From assembly GCA_017480565.1 (NCBI GenBank), contig JAFVAL010000020.1, forward strand, positions 1 through 64,000: a DNA stretch of 64,000 bases, written 5' to 3'. Of the stretch, positions 1 through 8,005 are shown piece by piece; the stretch's first letter is position 1; each line of letters begins with the position of its first letter. The DNA is from Lachnospiraceae bacterium. Its GTDB lineage: Bacteria; Bacillota; Clostridia; Lachnospirales; Lachnospiraceae. The notes beneath the pieces are model-generated. The model saw nothing but the letters and a program-made list of their open reading frames with translations. It was not told where the DNA came from and searched no databases. Position numbers and translations under genes: made by a program.

Positions 1-442
1 CATCAAGGATAAGGATGTCCGCTGGATCAAGCAAGGTGCGCACCAGCGCGGCGCGTTTCTTCTGACCGCCGGAGAGAGTTTTTACAGTCTCGTGTTCGTA
101 GTCGATCGCAAAACGCGTAAGCAGGGCTTTCGCCTGCCCTTCCACATTCCAGTAGACTTCTTTTCCGGAAGCCCCTGCGATCACATTTTCCAGGATGGAC
201 TTCTCCTCGTCAAAGACTGGATGCTGCGCCACATATTCAATTGTCACTGCATTGCCTTTGACGACACGTCCGTTATCAGGCGCGATCACGCCCACTAAAA
301 TTTGTAAGAGGGTCGACTTGCCGGCGCCATGGACACCAATGACACCGATCTTATCGCCCTCTTCAATCCCAAACGTGACATCATCAAGGAGCATGCGTTC
401 CGTGTAGCTTTTGCTCACCTGCTCCACCGTCAACAAATTCAT
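1..442 (-). CDS. ABC-F family ATPase, N-terminal part (cut by window edge)
   Basis: The gene starts with ATG at 440-442 and runs off the left edge, so only about 147 codons of the first ATPase domain are visible. The visible protein begins MNLLTVEQVSKSYTER, has a Walker A loop GVHGAGKST near residue 38, and an ABC signature LSGGQKKRAAL followed by a Walker B stretch ending ILILD at the window edge. Soluble ABC proteins of this layout without membrane segments are ABC-F proteins, which act on the ribosome in translation or drug protection. The usual Asn of the loop (GxNGAGKS) is His here. It lies 6 bp downstream of the E2-like gene on the same strand, so the two are probably one transcript. 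Subfamily (Uup, EttA or resistance type) cannot be decided from this piece. Confidence 0.85.
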   Translation of the reverse strand, partial: MNLLTVEQVSKSYTERMLLDDVTFGIEEGDKIGVIGVHGAGKSTLLQILVGVIAPDNGRVVKGNAVTIEYVAQHPVFDEEKSILENVIAGASGKEVYWNVEGQAKALLTRFAIDYEHETVKTLSGGQKKRAALVRTLLDPADILILD

Positions 443-448
443 GGGTTC

Positions 449-1312
449 TTATGCCTTTTCTTTCTGTAACTCGTCAAATGATTTTAACAGCACTTCCGGG
501 TGATCAAAGCACTTCTTGATCGCGCGGAACGCGCAAGAATACGAATAGCCGTCGCAGATTCTGGAGTCTGCAAGGAAGGTCGCAGGCAGAATCTTTGTCT
601 TCTTCACATTGCCATCCTTATCAAGCGACAGCTTCCACTCTTTGCGGCCGAAACTGATAAAGCCCGAGACCGTGCCGAACTGATACAGGTGGTGGAAAAT
701 CACCGGAAGTCCGATCGAGCCGACATTGGTCACGAAAAAGCTCGAATGGAACGGCTGCAGGGTCGTTAACACCTTCGGCAGGCGGCCGTGTCCGTCCAGC
801 CAGAACATCAGGTCAATAAAGGCCTTGGTCGCAAAGGAAGGAACGACGTTTAAAATCTTCATGAGCGCGTCAAAATCATTGCTGTCGCCCTTGGTATCGG
901 CAAATGCTTCCTCCGTCAGCTCTCTGCACTTGCGCACCATATCTTCCAGCGTATCGCTCTTCTCAAAGCAAGGGAAAATGGAGCTCTCCTTGCCATCGAT
1001 CGCAAACTCTTTCTTAACCATCATCGAGACCTTGACATGATCTCTCTGGTAAATGCCACCGTCCACGATAAAACGGTTGATCTGCGGGTATTCAAAGGCA
1101 GCTCTTGTGATCGCTGCAAACACGATATGATATAAGGTTAAATCCGGAATATTCTTCTTCTGTTCTTTTAAAAATGGCTCCACCTTGGTCAGATCAAGCT
1201 CTAAGTTGACAAACACTTCACTGTCGCATCTGCGCGGCATGATAAATGGCATTAAAAACACAACCGGGTCAAGCGCTTTGACGAGGGTTCCGTCGTACAC
1301 TTTTTTACGCAT
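449..1312 (-). CDS. 2-oxoacid dehydrogenase E2-type acyltransferase-fold protein, catalytic His missing
   Basis: 287 residues, starting at the ATG at 1310-1312 (MRKKVYDGTLVKAL), which has an AAAGGA ribosome site; a longer reading frame upstream lacks one and would overlap the promoter. The protein resembles the C-terminal catalytic domain of lipoate acyltransferases (E2 of 2-oxoacid dehydrogenases, same fold as chloramphenicol acetyltransferase) but has no lipoyl or subunit-binding domain. The active-site motif of the family is HxxxDG. Here the matching stretch is SRICDG, so the catalytic His is replaced by Ser while Asp and Gly remain. Its role is unknown; it may be a non-catalytic or altered acyltransferase. 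It heads a two-gene unit with the ABC-F gene. Confidence 0.7.
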   Translation of the reverse strand: MRKKVYDGTLVKALDPVVFLMPFIMPRRCDSEVFVNLELDLTKVEPFLKEQKKNIPDLTLYHIVFAAITRAAFEYPQINRFIVDGGIYQRDHVKVSMMVKKEFAIDGKESSIFPCFEKSDTLEDMVRKCRELTEEAFADTKGDSNDFDALMKILNVVPSFATKAFIDLMFWLDGHGRLPKVLTTLQPFHSSFFVTNVGSIGLPVIFHHLYQFGTVSGFISFGRKEWKLSLDKDGNVKKTKILPATFLADSRICDGYSYSCAFRAIKKCFDHPEVLLKSFDELQKEKA

Positions 1313-1370
1313 TCTGTTGGATCCTTTCTGTTTGATATTTAGCAGATTTCTTCCACTTGTTGCTAAATAC

Positions 1371-1399
1371 AGTGTAACAAATCTTCTATCCATCTTCAA
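1371..1399 (-). promoter_or_regulatory. Promoter of the E2-like gene
   Basis: On the minus strand TTGAAG (1394-1399), a 17-base spacer and TACACT (1371-1376) form a good sigma-A type promoter about 60 bases upstream of the chosen start at 1312. Confidence 0.6.
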
Positions 1400-1427
1400 G
1401 GAAAATAGTTTAGAAAAATTTTAGAAT

Positions 1428-2609
1428 TTACCCCCGCATCTGGGCGACCGCCTCTTCAAGCCGCTCCATCGCTTCCACAAGAATCGTTCTCGGGCACGCC
1501 AGGTTCCAGCGCTGGAAACCGATCCCTTCTTTTCCGAACATTTCACCATCATCAAGCCACAGTCTCGCCTTGCCCACAATCATCTGGTTTAGCTCTTCCT
1601 TGGACAGCCGCAGTTTTCTAAAGTCCATCCACAAAAGGTATGTGCCTTCCGGCTCAATCACCTGCACCATCGGCAGTTTATTTTCCACAAATGTCTTCAC
1701 ATAGTCGAGGTTGCCTTTTAAGTACGCACGCACGTCATCAAGCCACTCCTTGCCGCCCTCATAGGCCGCCTGGCACGCCACGAGCCCCAGCTGATTGCAC
1801 TGACCGTAGCCGGTGCGCGCGATCTCCTGCTTTAACATCGCCCGCAGCTGGTCATTTTCAATGATCAGATTTGAGGTCTGAAGCCCTGCCAGGTTAAAAG
1901 TCTTGCTCGGCGCGGTGCAGATGACCGAATAATCCTCCATCTCCGGGCACGCGGTGGTAAAGACGTGGTGCTTATACCCCGGATAAACAAAATCCGAGTG
2001 AATCTCATCCGCGACCACGATCACACTGTGCCTGCGGCAGATCTCACCAAACTTCATGAGCTCCTGTTTTGTCCAGACACGCCCCACCGGGTTATGCGGG
2101 CTACAGAGAATCATCAGCTTGATCTCTTCTTGCACGATCTTCTCTTCCAGATCCTCCAGGTCCATGAAATACATCCCATTGATGAGGGAAAGAGGGCTGT
2201 TAACCACCCTGCGCCCATTTCTCGTCACGACATCGGAAAAAGGCGTGTACACCGGCCGCTGAATCAGGACTCCGTCACCGGGATTGGTAAAGGCACGCAC
2301 CGCCATCGAAAGTGCGAACACCACACCCGGGGTCTGAATCATCCAGTTGGGATCGATCTCCCAGCGGAAGTTCTCCAAGTACCATTTACAAACGGCGGCG
2401 CGGTATGCATCCGTCGCCTGGCTGTAGCCGTAAATTCCATGCTCCGTCGCTCTGCGCAGTGCCTCCGAGACACACTCCGGGGACTTAAAATCCATGTCCG
2501 CCACCCAAAGCGGCAGCACATCCTCCGGCATATGCATACGCTCTGCCAGATCATATTTGATACAGCCGGTTCCCTTCCGGTTGATGATTTCATCCAGATT
2601 TCTCGCCAT
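1428..2609 (-). CDS. PatB/MalY-type PLP-dependent C-S lyase or aminotransferase
   Basis: 393 residues of fold-type I aminotransferase. The start is taken as ATG 2607-2609 (MARNLDEIINRKGTGC); a GTG three codons upstream is possible. The N-terminal FDEII-like segment with RKGTxxxKYD, the motif LPLWVADMDF and the PLP-lysine site TAPSKTFNLAGLQ are characteristic of the MalY/PatB subgroup, cystathionine beta-lyase-like enzymes that split C-S bonds or transaminate. CSPHNPVGRVW and ADEIHSDF are the other PLP-contact motifs. The length is normal for the family. It is separate from the DUF1846 gene upstream (78 bp gap). Whether it serves methionine synthesis or sulfur-amino-acid breakdown cannot be told from the sequence. 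Confidence 0.85.
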   Translation of the reverse strand: MARNLDEIINRKGTGCIKYDLAERMHMPEDVLPLWVADMDFKSPECVSEALRRATEHGIYGYSQATDAYRAAVCKWYLENFRWEIDPNWMIQTPGVVFALSMAVRAFTNPGDGVLIQRPVYTPFSDVVTRNGRRVVNSPLSLINGMYFMDLEDLEEKIVQEEIKLMILCSPHNPVGRVWTKQELMKFGEICRRHSVIVVADEIHSDFVYPGYKHHVFTTACPEMEDYSVICTAPSKTFNLAGLQTSNLIIENDQLRAMLKQEIARTGYGQCNQLGLVACQAAYEGGKEWLDDVRAYLKGNLDYVKTFVENKLPMVQVIEPEGTYLLWMDFRKLRLSKEELNQMIVGKARLWLDDGEMFGKEGIGFQRWNLACPRTILVEAMERLEEAVAQMRG

Positions 2610-2687
2610 TTTCTCCACCTTCTACTCGATTATTCTGATACGCAAAGAGCCATGCGCGCAGCCCAAGCTGCCGCACGGCCCGCCGGT

Positions 2688-4172
2688 TTATTTGTGATAT
2701 AATTTCTTTGTCTGATACTCTGCCTCACAGGTCAGATTCATGCCAAGCTTATGGAACACAGACACATCGACCTGGGACAAAATGACCGTCGAATGCACTT
2801 CGCAGTCCTTTAAATCTCCCAGCTTTGAGAGCGCCAGCTCTGCCATCGGGTTCGTCGCCGCGCAGATCGAAAGGGCAATCAGCACCTCATCCGTGTGCAG
2901 ACGCGGGTTGTGATTGTGCAGACCCTGGATCTTTAACTTCTGGATCGGTTCGATGACCACAGGCGAGATCAGATGCAAGGCATCCGGGATCCCCGCCAGT
3001 TCCTTCAGCGCATTGACTAACGCCGCAGAGGACGGCCCCAAAAGGGAAGACGTCTTGCCCGTCACAATACGCCCATCCGGAAGCTCGATCGCCGCCGCAG
3101 GCTCACCGGTCTTCTCCGCCACCGCACGCGCCGGCAGTACTACCGCACGGTCCTCCGCCGTAATCTTCGCCTGATTTAAAAGAAGCTCCTGCTTATGCAG
3201 GGTGTCCTGGTCTGCCAGGCCTTTCTTCACATCACACTTGGTCTGATAATATCTGCGGATAATCTCCTGCCTCGAAGCCTCTCTGCATGCCTCATCATCG
3301 ATGATGCAGTTGCCGGCCATATTCACACCCATATCCGTCGGGGACTTATAAGGGCTCTCTCCGTAAATCTTCTCGAAAATGGCATTGACCACCGGGAAGA
3401 CTTCCACGTCACGGTTATAGTTGACCGTCGTAATATTGTAGGCGTCCAAATGGAACGGGTCGATCATGTTGACATCCTTTAAGTCCGCGGTCGCGGCCTC
3501 GTACGCCAGATTCACCGGATGCTTTAACGGCAGGTTCCAGATCGGAAAGGTTTCAAACTTCGCATACCCGGCCTTCACGCCGCGCTTATTTTCATGATAC
3601 AGCTGCGACAAGCAGGTCGCCATCTTTCCGGACCCGGGGCCGGGCGCTGTGATCACCACAAGCGGTCTGGACGTCTCAATGTACTCATTCTTCCCATAGC
3701 CGTCATCGGAAACGATGAGCGGAACATTTCCCGGATAGCCTGCGATCGGGTAATGCAGATACACCGGCACCTCCAGGTTCTCAAGACGCTTCTTGAAACT
3801 GTCTGCCGCAATCTGCCCGGTATACTTTGTCACGACGACGCTTCCGACATAAAGTCCAATCCCCCGAAATGCATCGATCAAACGCAGCACATCCTGGTCA
3901 TACGTAATGCCCAGGTCCGAACGTACCTTGCTCTTCTCAATATCGTCTGCAGAAATGACTAACACAATCTCCGCCTGATCCGCAAGCTTCTGAAGCATCC
4001 GCACCTTACTGTCCGGCTCAAAGCCCGGCAGCACGCGGGAGGCATGATAATCATCGAACAATTTACCGCCAAACTCCAGATAAAGCTTGCCGCCAAACTG
4101 CCCGATCCGCTCACGAATGTGCTCCGACTGCATCGTCATGTACTTGTCATTGTCAAATCCAATTTTTTTCAT
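2688..4172 (-). CDS. DUF1846 (UPF0371) family protein
   Basis: 494 residues from the ATG at 4170-4172 (MKKIGFDNDKYM), preceded by GAGGGG; a longer frame upstream has no ribosome site. The protein matches the DUF1846 family: N-terminal GFDNDKY, a central loop TAPGPGSGKMATCLSQLYH resembling a P-loop, and the C-terminal HNHNPRLHTDEVLIAL region. The family is widespread in Firmicutes; its biochemical function is not established. No membrane segments or signal peptide are seen, so it is cytoplasmic. It is followed by a gap before patB and preceded by a terminator hairpin, so it is probably transcribed alone. Confidence 0.85.
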   Translation of the reverse strand: MKKIGFDNDKYMTMQSEHIRERIGQFGGKLYLEFGGKLFDDYHASRVLPGFEPDSKVRMLQKLADQAEIVLVISADDIEKSKVRSDLGITYDQDVLRLIDAFRGIGLYVGSVVVTKYTGQIAADSFKKRLENLEVPVYLHYPIAGYPGNVPLIVSDDGYGKNEYIETSRPLVVITAPGPGSGKMATCLSQLYHENKRGVKAGYAKFETFPIWNLPLKHPVNLAYEAATADLKDVNMIDPFHLDAYNITTVNYNRDVEVFPVVNAIFEKIYGESPYKSPTDMGVNMAGNCIIDDEACREASRQEIIRRYYQTKCDVKKGLADQDTLHKQELLLNQAKITAEDRAVVLPARAVAEKTGEPAAAIELPDGRIVTGKTSSLLGPSSAALVNALKELAGIPDALHLISPVVIEPIQKLKIQGLHNHNPRLHTDEVLIALSICAATNPMAELALSKLGDLKDCEVHSTVILSQVDVSVFHKLGMNLTCEAEYQTKKLYHK

Positions 4173-4236
4173 TGTTTTCCCCTCAAATGATCCCAAACAC
4201 AACAAAAAAACACCAAACATCATTCTAAACAAAACA

Positions 4237-4272
4237 AGGACGAACTGCAAGATAGAAATTGCAATTCGTCCT
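4237..4272 (-). terminator. Intrinsic terminator of the 73-residue gene
   Basis: A 14-bp stem (4237-4250 with 4259-4272, one G-T wobble) and an 8-base loop, followed on the minus strand by TTGTTTTGTTT. It lies between the stop of the small gene at 4293 and the start of the DUF1846 gene. Confidence 0.75.
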
Positions 4273-4292
4273 CACTTCATCTTAAAAAACTC

Positions 4293-4514
4293 TCACCCGT
4301 TCTGCTTTCTCTGCACCGCTTCCTGGTACTTATGAAGCGTGACCGTCAGCCCTTCCTGCTCTGCGGCAAGCTTCGCTTCCAGCTCCCTTTTCTTCCCTCT
4401 CTGGAAAAAACCGCACTGTGAAATCTCACCCTTTAACTCCGCAATCCGCTGATTCTTCACCTGGATCTGATTCGACAGATTTAAAATCTCCTGCTCCATG
4501 ATACTGCGTTCCAT
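4293..4514 (-). CDS. Small coiled-coil protein of unknown function
   Basis: 73 residues from ATG 4512-4514 (MERSIMEQEILNL), with GGAAAGGA nine bases upstream. The sequence is mostly charged and helical with heptad-like spacing (LSNQIQVKNQRIAELKGEI, then LEAKLAAEQEGL), separated by a Gly-Phe-Phe-Gln-Arg hinge. This suggests two short antiparallel coiled-coil helices. No family was recognised. It has its own terminator downstream, which supports it being a real gene. Confidence 0.55.
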   Translation of the reverse strand: MERSIMEQEILNLSNQIQVKNQRIAELKGEISQCGFFQRGKKRELEAKLAAEQEGLTVTLHKYQEAVQRKQNG

Positions 4515-4599
4515 GCACCCATCCGTCCTTTCCAAAAATCATTTTCAGTATATCATTGCAAGGACGATTCCGCAAGCGCTACTCTCCCCGTACATAAGT

Positions 4600-4635
4600 T
4601 GAACCCAGCGGGAGGAGGATCTTCCGCTGGGTTCA
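4600..4635. repeat. 12-bp stem hairpin in the gene-free stretch before the XRE gene
   Basis: The 370-bp gap 4515-4886 holds an inverted repeat: TGAACCCAGCGG (4600-4611) pairs perfectly with 4624-4635 around a 12-base loop. No T-run follows on either strand, so it is not a classical terminator. It may be an operator, a transcript-end structure or a repeat. The rest of the gap is AT-rich and contains the XRE promoter. Confidence 0.5.
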
Positions 4636-4778
4636 GTTATGGGGGCAAATGATAGGATTTTTCTCATGCAAATCGATCATTTCTCATCGATTAACTTCAG
4701 TATACTAAAAATCGAAAATTTGGCAAGTTTGTAAAGTTTCGTTTCGCGAAATTATTTTCCATAAAATGTTCTTTAAAA

Positions 4779-4807
4779 TTGATTTTCTTCTTCATCTTTG
4801 CTATAAT
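4779..4807 (+). promoter_or_regulatory. Promoter of the XRE regulator gene
   Basis: TTGATT (4779-4784), a 17-base spacer and a perfect TATAAT (4802-4807). Transcription would begin near 4814, about 70 bases before the start codon. Confidence 0.75.
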
Positions 4808-4886
4808 TTATAATCATTTAATCGTTTCGAACATTTTTGTATATTTTAAAGAAACTTTTTCATAATTTTAGGGAGGATCCAAGCAA

Positions 4887-5609
4887 ATGAGCAGCATCAG
4901 TTCCCACGTTGGCGCGCGTATCCGTGCTTACCGCAAACTGCAAAACATGAACCTGCAAGAGCTTGCCGACCGCATTCATAAAAGCCGCGCCACCGTCAGC
5001 AAATATGAAAACGGCGAGATCATCATCGACATCGAAACACTCTACGAGATCAGCCAGGTGCTACGCACGCACATCAGCAGTCTGCTAGACTACGCACCCG
5101 AACCGGAGGAAGAAACCACCGGCCGTGCGCACCCGATCAACCAGAGCCCGTTCTTTCGCGCGCGCAGGCTTTACTTCTACTTCTACGATGGACGCAGCCG
5201 CCGTCTCAAAGACGGCATCATTCACATTCGTGAAAATGAATCCCTCCCCGGCGGCTATGAGGCAAACCTGACCCTTGCGACCCTCTCGCAAAATTGGCGA
5301 AGCTCCGATACGTTCTACGCAGGATCCGTCACCTACAGCGACATGCTGATCCGCTTCTCCTTCGTCAACCAGTTCAACACCCTCGAGGAAGATCTGCTCT
5401 ACATCTTCAATCCCCTCGCGGCAACCGACGAAACCGAAGGCATCATCTGCGGCATCTCAAGCGCTGATATGGTCCCCTGCGCCTTCAAATGCCTTGTTTC
5501 ACTCACACCCAAAGAACCAAGCCTAAAGCTCCTCGAAGCCCTCACCATCACGAAAAAAGAATGGCAGAAATGCCAGAAATACAACATGCTCGTGGTGGAA
5601 CATGGATGA
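4887..5609 (+). CDS. XRE-family transcriptional regulator
   Basis: 240 residues with an ATG start and GGGAGG ribosome site. Residues about 9-65 form a Cro/CI-type helix-turn-helix (IRAYRKLQNMNLQELADRI, then KSRATVSKYENGEII). The C-terminal 150 residues, starting near SPFFRARRLYFYFYDGRSRR, look like a beta-rich sensing or dimerisation domain without a recognised family. No membrane segment is visible. It is likely a soluble DNA-binding regulator; its targets are unknown and no neighbouring gene is obviously controlled by it. Its stop codon is followed within about 20 bases by the left copy of the structured repeat. Confidence 0.85.
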   Translation: MSSISSHVGARIRAYRKLQNMNLQELADRIHKSRATVSKYENGEIIIDIETLYEISQVLRTHISSLLDYAPEPEEETTGRAHPINQSPFFRARRLYFYFYDGRSRRLKDGIIHIRENESLPGGYEANLTLATLSQNWRSSDTFYAGSVTYSDMLIRFSFVNQFNTLEEDLLYIFNPLAATDETEGIICGISSADMVPCAFKCLVSLTPKEPSLKLLEALTITKKEWQKCQKYNMLVVEHG

Positions 5610-6000
5610 GCGCCGCATCGTCCGTGTCTCGGGGACGCCTTGCGGCTACGTTAGCGACGAAATCGCAAGCGAATTCTTACGCGGTCAGTAGCGGTACGTA
5701 AGCGGCCTTCCATCGTCACTCCCGCGAATAGAGGTATATGATAAAAGTTTGGAGCGTTGCTATCGCAACGAACAATACAATCTCATCCACTCCTCTTTGC
5801 AAGCAAAGGAGCGTCTGAGATATGTATTGTTAACCCTCCAAACTTTTTCGATTTACGTATCCCCGCGAGTCGCAGCCGATGCGCGCCACGCCAAGTACCG
5901 ACTGCCTCAAAGTCCCCTCGAGCCAGCGCTGACGGCGCTTCCTAGGTTAACTATACTACACGATTCGAGAACCAGAGAACGCATGTTGATTTGTCATCGA
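5610..6000 (+). repeat. Left copy of a large structured inverted repeat
   Basis: The gene-free region between the convergent XRE and thrC genes consists of two diverged copies of one element in inverted orientation. The left copy (plus sense) carries ACGCCTTGCGGCTACG at 5635-5650, GTAGCGGTACGTAAGCGGCC at 5688-5707, and a branched stem at 5743-5848. That stem has an outer 12-bp helix (5743-5754 with 5836-5847), an inner hairpin CGTTGC-TATC-GCAACG at 5755-5770, and a 15-bp helix (5771-5785 with 5816-5831, one bulged A) capped by a further hairpin at 5790-5811. A T5 run follows. The copies meet at a short hairpin centred at 6001. No convincing protein is encoded. Confidence 0.75.
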
Positions 6001-6351
6001 TTTCGATGTTGACAGATCTCAGCGTTTCTCAAGCCTGCGAATTGTTTCGTCGGTGCCACCCAGGAAGGAGCGCTCGTCCCGTTTTTCGGGTACTTGCCGA
6101 GTGTCGGTCCTTAGCGTGGCGGGATTTTTCGCGGGTTGCACGTAAAAAGGCTTGGAGTTTAACGCATCGTACAGCAAGATCGCTCATGCTTGCATGAAAG
6201 CGAGATTGCTGTTGAGGCGTAGATTGCGTTAGCAATCCTCCAAGCCTTAATGATTCAGTTATAACCGCGGGAATCACGGCCGCTTAGTACCGCTACATCG
6301 AGGCACCGTAGCCGCAAGGCGTGCCCGAACAAACGGGCGACGCGACGTATA
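6001..6351 (-). repeat. Right copy of the structured inverted repeat, following thrC
   Basis: Read on the minus strand from the thrC stop, this copy repeats the order of the left one. A GCCCG/CGGGC hairpin (6323-6338) comes first, then ACGCCTTGCGGCTACG (6307-6322, identical to the left copy), then a 19/20 match to the second block (6278-6296). The branched stem 6144-6248 follows, with outer helix 6147-6157/6238-6248 and inner hairpin GATTGC-TAAC-GCAATC at 6222-6237, then T5. Four base pairs differ between the copies with pairing kept on both sides, which argues for selection on a folded RNA. Confidence 0.75.
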
Positions 6352-7845
6352 TCACGCAAGCCCCAGATACTCTTCGACGACCTTCTGCATCTCCTGCGTC
6401 TCACACACCGTCCGATGCACAATCTCCGCATTGCGAAGCTCCTCCACCGCCCTCGGCACAGGAATCCTCATATTATCCGACAGCGTATACACCATCTCCA
6501 TATCACTCTGATACCCATAATCCGAGCTGATCGCCAGAATCACACTCCGCGGGAACTTAAACGGGCTCGCGGTACAAGCAATCACCGTCTTCGTCTTATC
6601 CTCGGTCTCCTTCCGGTACCGATGGTAGACGCTACCCGCCACCGCGGTATGCGTATCGATGATATAATGCGAATTCTCGTAGGTGCCCTTGATCGCCTTG
6701 ATGGTCTCCGCCTGGTCTGCGTATCCGCTCACGAAATCCGAAAGCTTCTCATGCATCTCCTCGGTGATCTCATATCTGCCAGTCTCTGAAAGCTGCTGCA
6801 TCAGCGCCTTGCACTTTGCATCATCCTCTCCGGCAATCTCATAGATCAGGCGCTCCAGATTGCTTGAAATCAGGATGTCCATCGACGGAGACGACGTCAC
6901 AACGAACGGCCGATTCTTGTCATAGATGCCTGTCTGGAAGAAATCATAAAGCACCTTGTTTTCATTTGACGCACAGAACAGTTTCGCGATCGGAAGGCCC
7001 ATCTTCTTCGCATAACAAGCCGCCAGAATATTGCCGAAATTGCCGGTAGGCACCGCAATATTGATCGGATCACCATTTGCAATATGTCCGCCTGCGACCA
7101 TCTGCGCATAAGCATAGACATAATAGACAATCTGAGGCACCAGGCGTCCGACATTGATCGAGTTGGCGGAAGAAAACTGATAGCCTTCACGCGCCATCCG
7201 CTCTGCAAGCTCCTTGTTGTTAAACATTGCCTTCACGCCGCTTTGCGCATCGTCGAAATTGCCTGTGATCCCTGCGATAAATGTATTCGCGCCGCGCTGC
7301 GTCACCATCTGCATCTCCTGCACCGCGCTGACACCGTACTTCGGATAGAACACGATGATCTTCGTCCCAGGGACATCTGCAAAGCCCGCCAGGGCTGCCT
7401 TTCCGGTATCGCCGGACGTCGCGGTCAAGATCACAATCTCTTTGGTCACGCCGTTCTTCTTTGCAGCGGCGGTCATCAGGTGCGGCAGAATCTGCAGCGC
7501 CATATCCTTAAATGCAATCGTCGGCCCATGATACAGCTCCAGATAAAAGGCATGATAGCCCTTATGCAGATGAACCATATCCGCATGATCAAACTTCCCT
7601 GTATACGCTTTGGAAATGATCTCTTTGAGCTCTTCTTCCGTATAATCGGTCAAATAAAGCTTCATCACTTCATAGGCGACCTCCGGGTAGGTCATGCCGG
7701 CAAGACGCTCCACAGGCACATCCAGTTGTGGAATTCTCTCTGGAACGTACAAGCCACCGTCAGGTGCAAGTCCTTTCAGAATTGCCTGAGAGGCAGTAAC
7801 CTTTGTTTGATTGTCTCTGGTGCTCCTGTAAAGAATCTTCTCCAT
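6352..7845 (-). CDS. thrC: Threonine synthase
   Basis: 497 residues from ATG 7843-7845 (MEKILYRSTRDNQ), with GGGGGAAG just upstream; an upstream in-frame ATG has no ribosome site. It converts O-phospho-L-homoserine to L-threonine, PLP-dependent, in the cytoplasm. The N-terminal part (LKGLAPDGGLYVPERIP) and the PLP-lysine motif HGPTIAFKDMALQILP are typical, as are TATSGDTGKAAL and VPTGNFGNILAA, which hold the phosphate and cofactor. The length equals that of E. coli-type enzymes. It is apparently monocistronic, with other threonine genes not in the window. No T-box was seen upstream. Confidence 0.95.
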   Translation of the reverse strand: MEKILYRSTRDNQTKVTASQAILKGLAPDGGLYVPERIPQLDVPVERLAGMTYPEVAYEVMKLYLTDYTEEELKEIISKAYTGKFDHADMVHLHKGYHAFYLELYHGPTIAFKDMALQILPHLMTAAAKKNGVTKEIVILTATSGDTGKAALAGFADVPGTKIIVFYPKYGVSAVQEMQMVTQRGANTFIAGITGNFDDAQSGVKAMFNNKELAERMAREGYQFSSANSINVGRLVPQIVYYVYAYAQMVAGGHIANGDPINIAVPTGNFGNILAACYAKKMGLPIAKLFCASNENKVLYDFFQTGIYDKNRPFVVTSSPSMDILISSNLERLIYEIAGEDDAKCKALMQQLSETGRYEITEEMHEKLSDFVSGYADQAETIKAIKGTYENSHYIIDTHTAVAGSVYHRYRKETEDKTKTVIACTASPFKFPRSVILAISSDYGYQSDMEMVYTLSDNMRIPVPRAVEELRNAEIVHRTVCETQEMQKVVEEYLGLA

Positions 7846-7928
7846 CTCTTCCCCCAATTTCGGATACATCGACAATATTTGGTCAGGCAACTACTGTGTC
7901 CAACTTCTATTTTGTCCGAGTGTACCCT

Positions 7929-7934
7929 AGTATA
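7929..7934 (-). promoter_or_regulatory. Extended -10 promoter of thrC
   Basis: On the minus strand TATACT is preceded by TGG, giving an extended -10 element (TGnTATACT); the -35 region is weak. Transcription would start near 7921, leaving a leader of about 75 bases. Confidence 0.5.
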
Positions 7935-8005
7935 CCACATAACTTTCGAAAAAGAAACCCCAACAAATCCTTAGGATTGTCGAGGTCTCTGAAAATGTCT
8001 TCTAT

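Noticed and set aside
4600..4635. Terminator at the 12-bp hairpin
   Set aside because: No T-run on either strand.
6048..6062. T-box-like sequence TGGGTGGCACCGACG on the minus strand
   Set aside because: It matches the T-box core but no gene lies downstream in that direction, no stem I elements are visible, and the other copy of the repeat does not conserve it.
5749..6277. Several ORFs of 60-90 residues inside the inverted repeat
   Set aside because: They read through stems and loops, lack ribosome sites and protein-like composition, and are better explained by the repeated structure.
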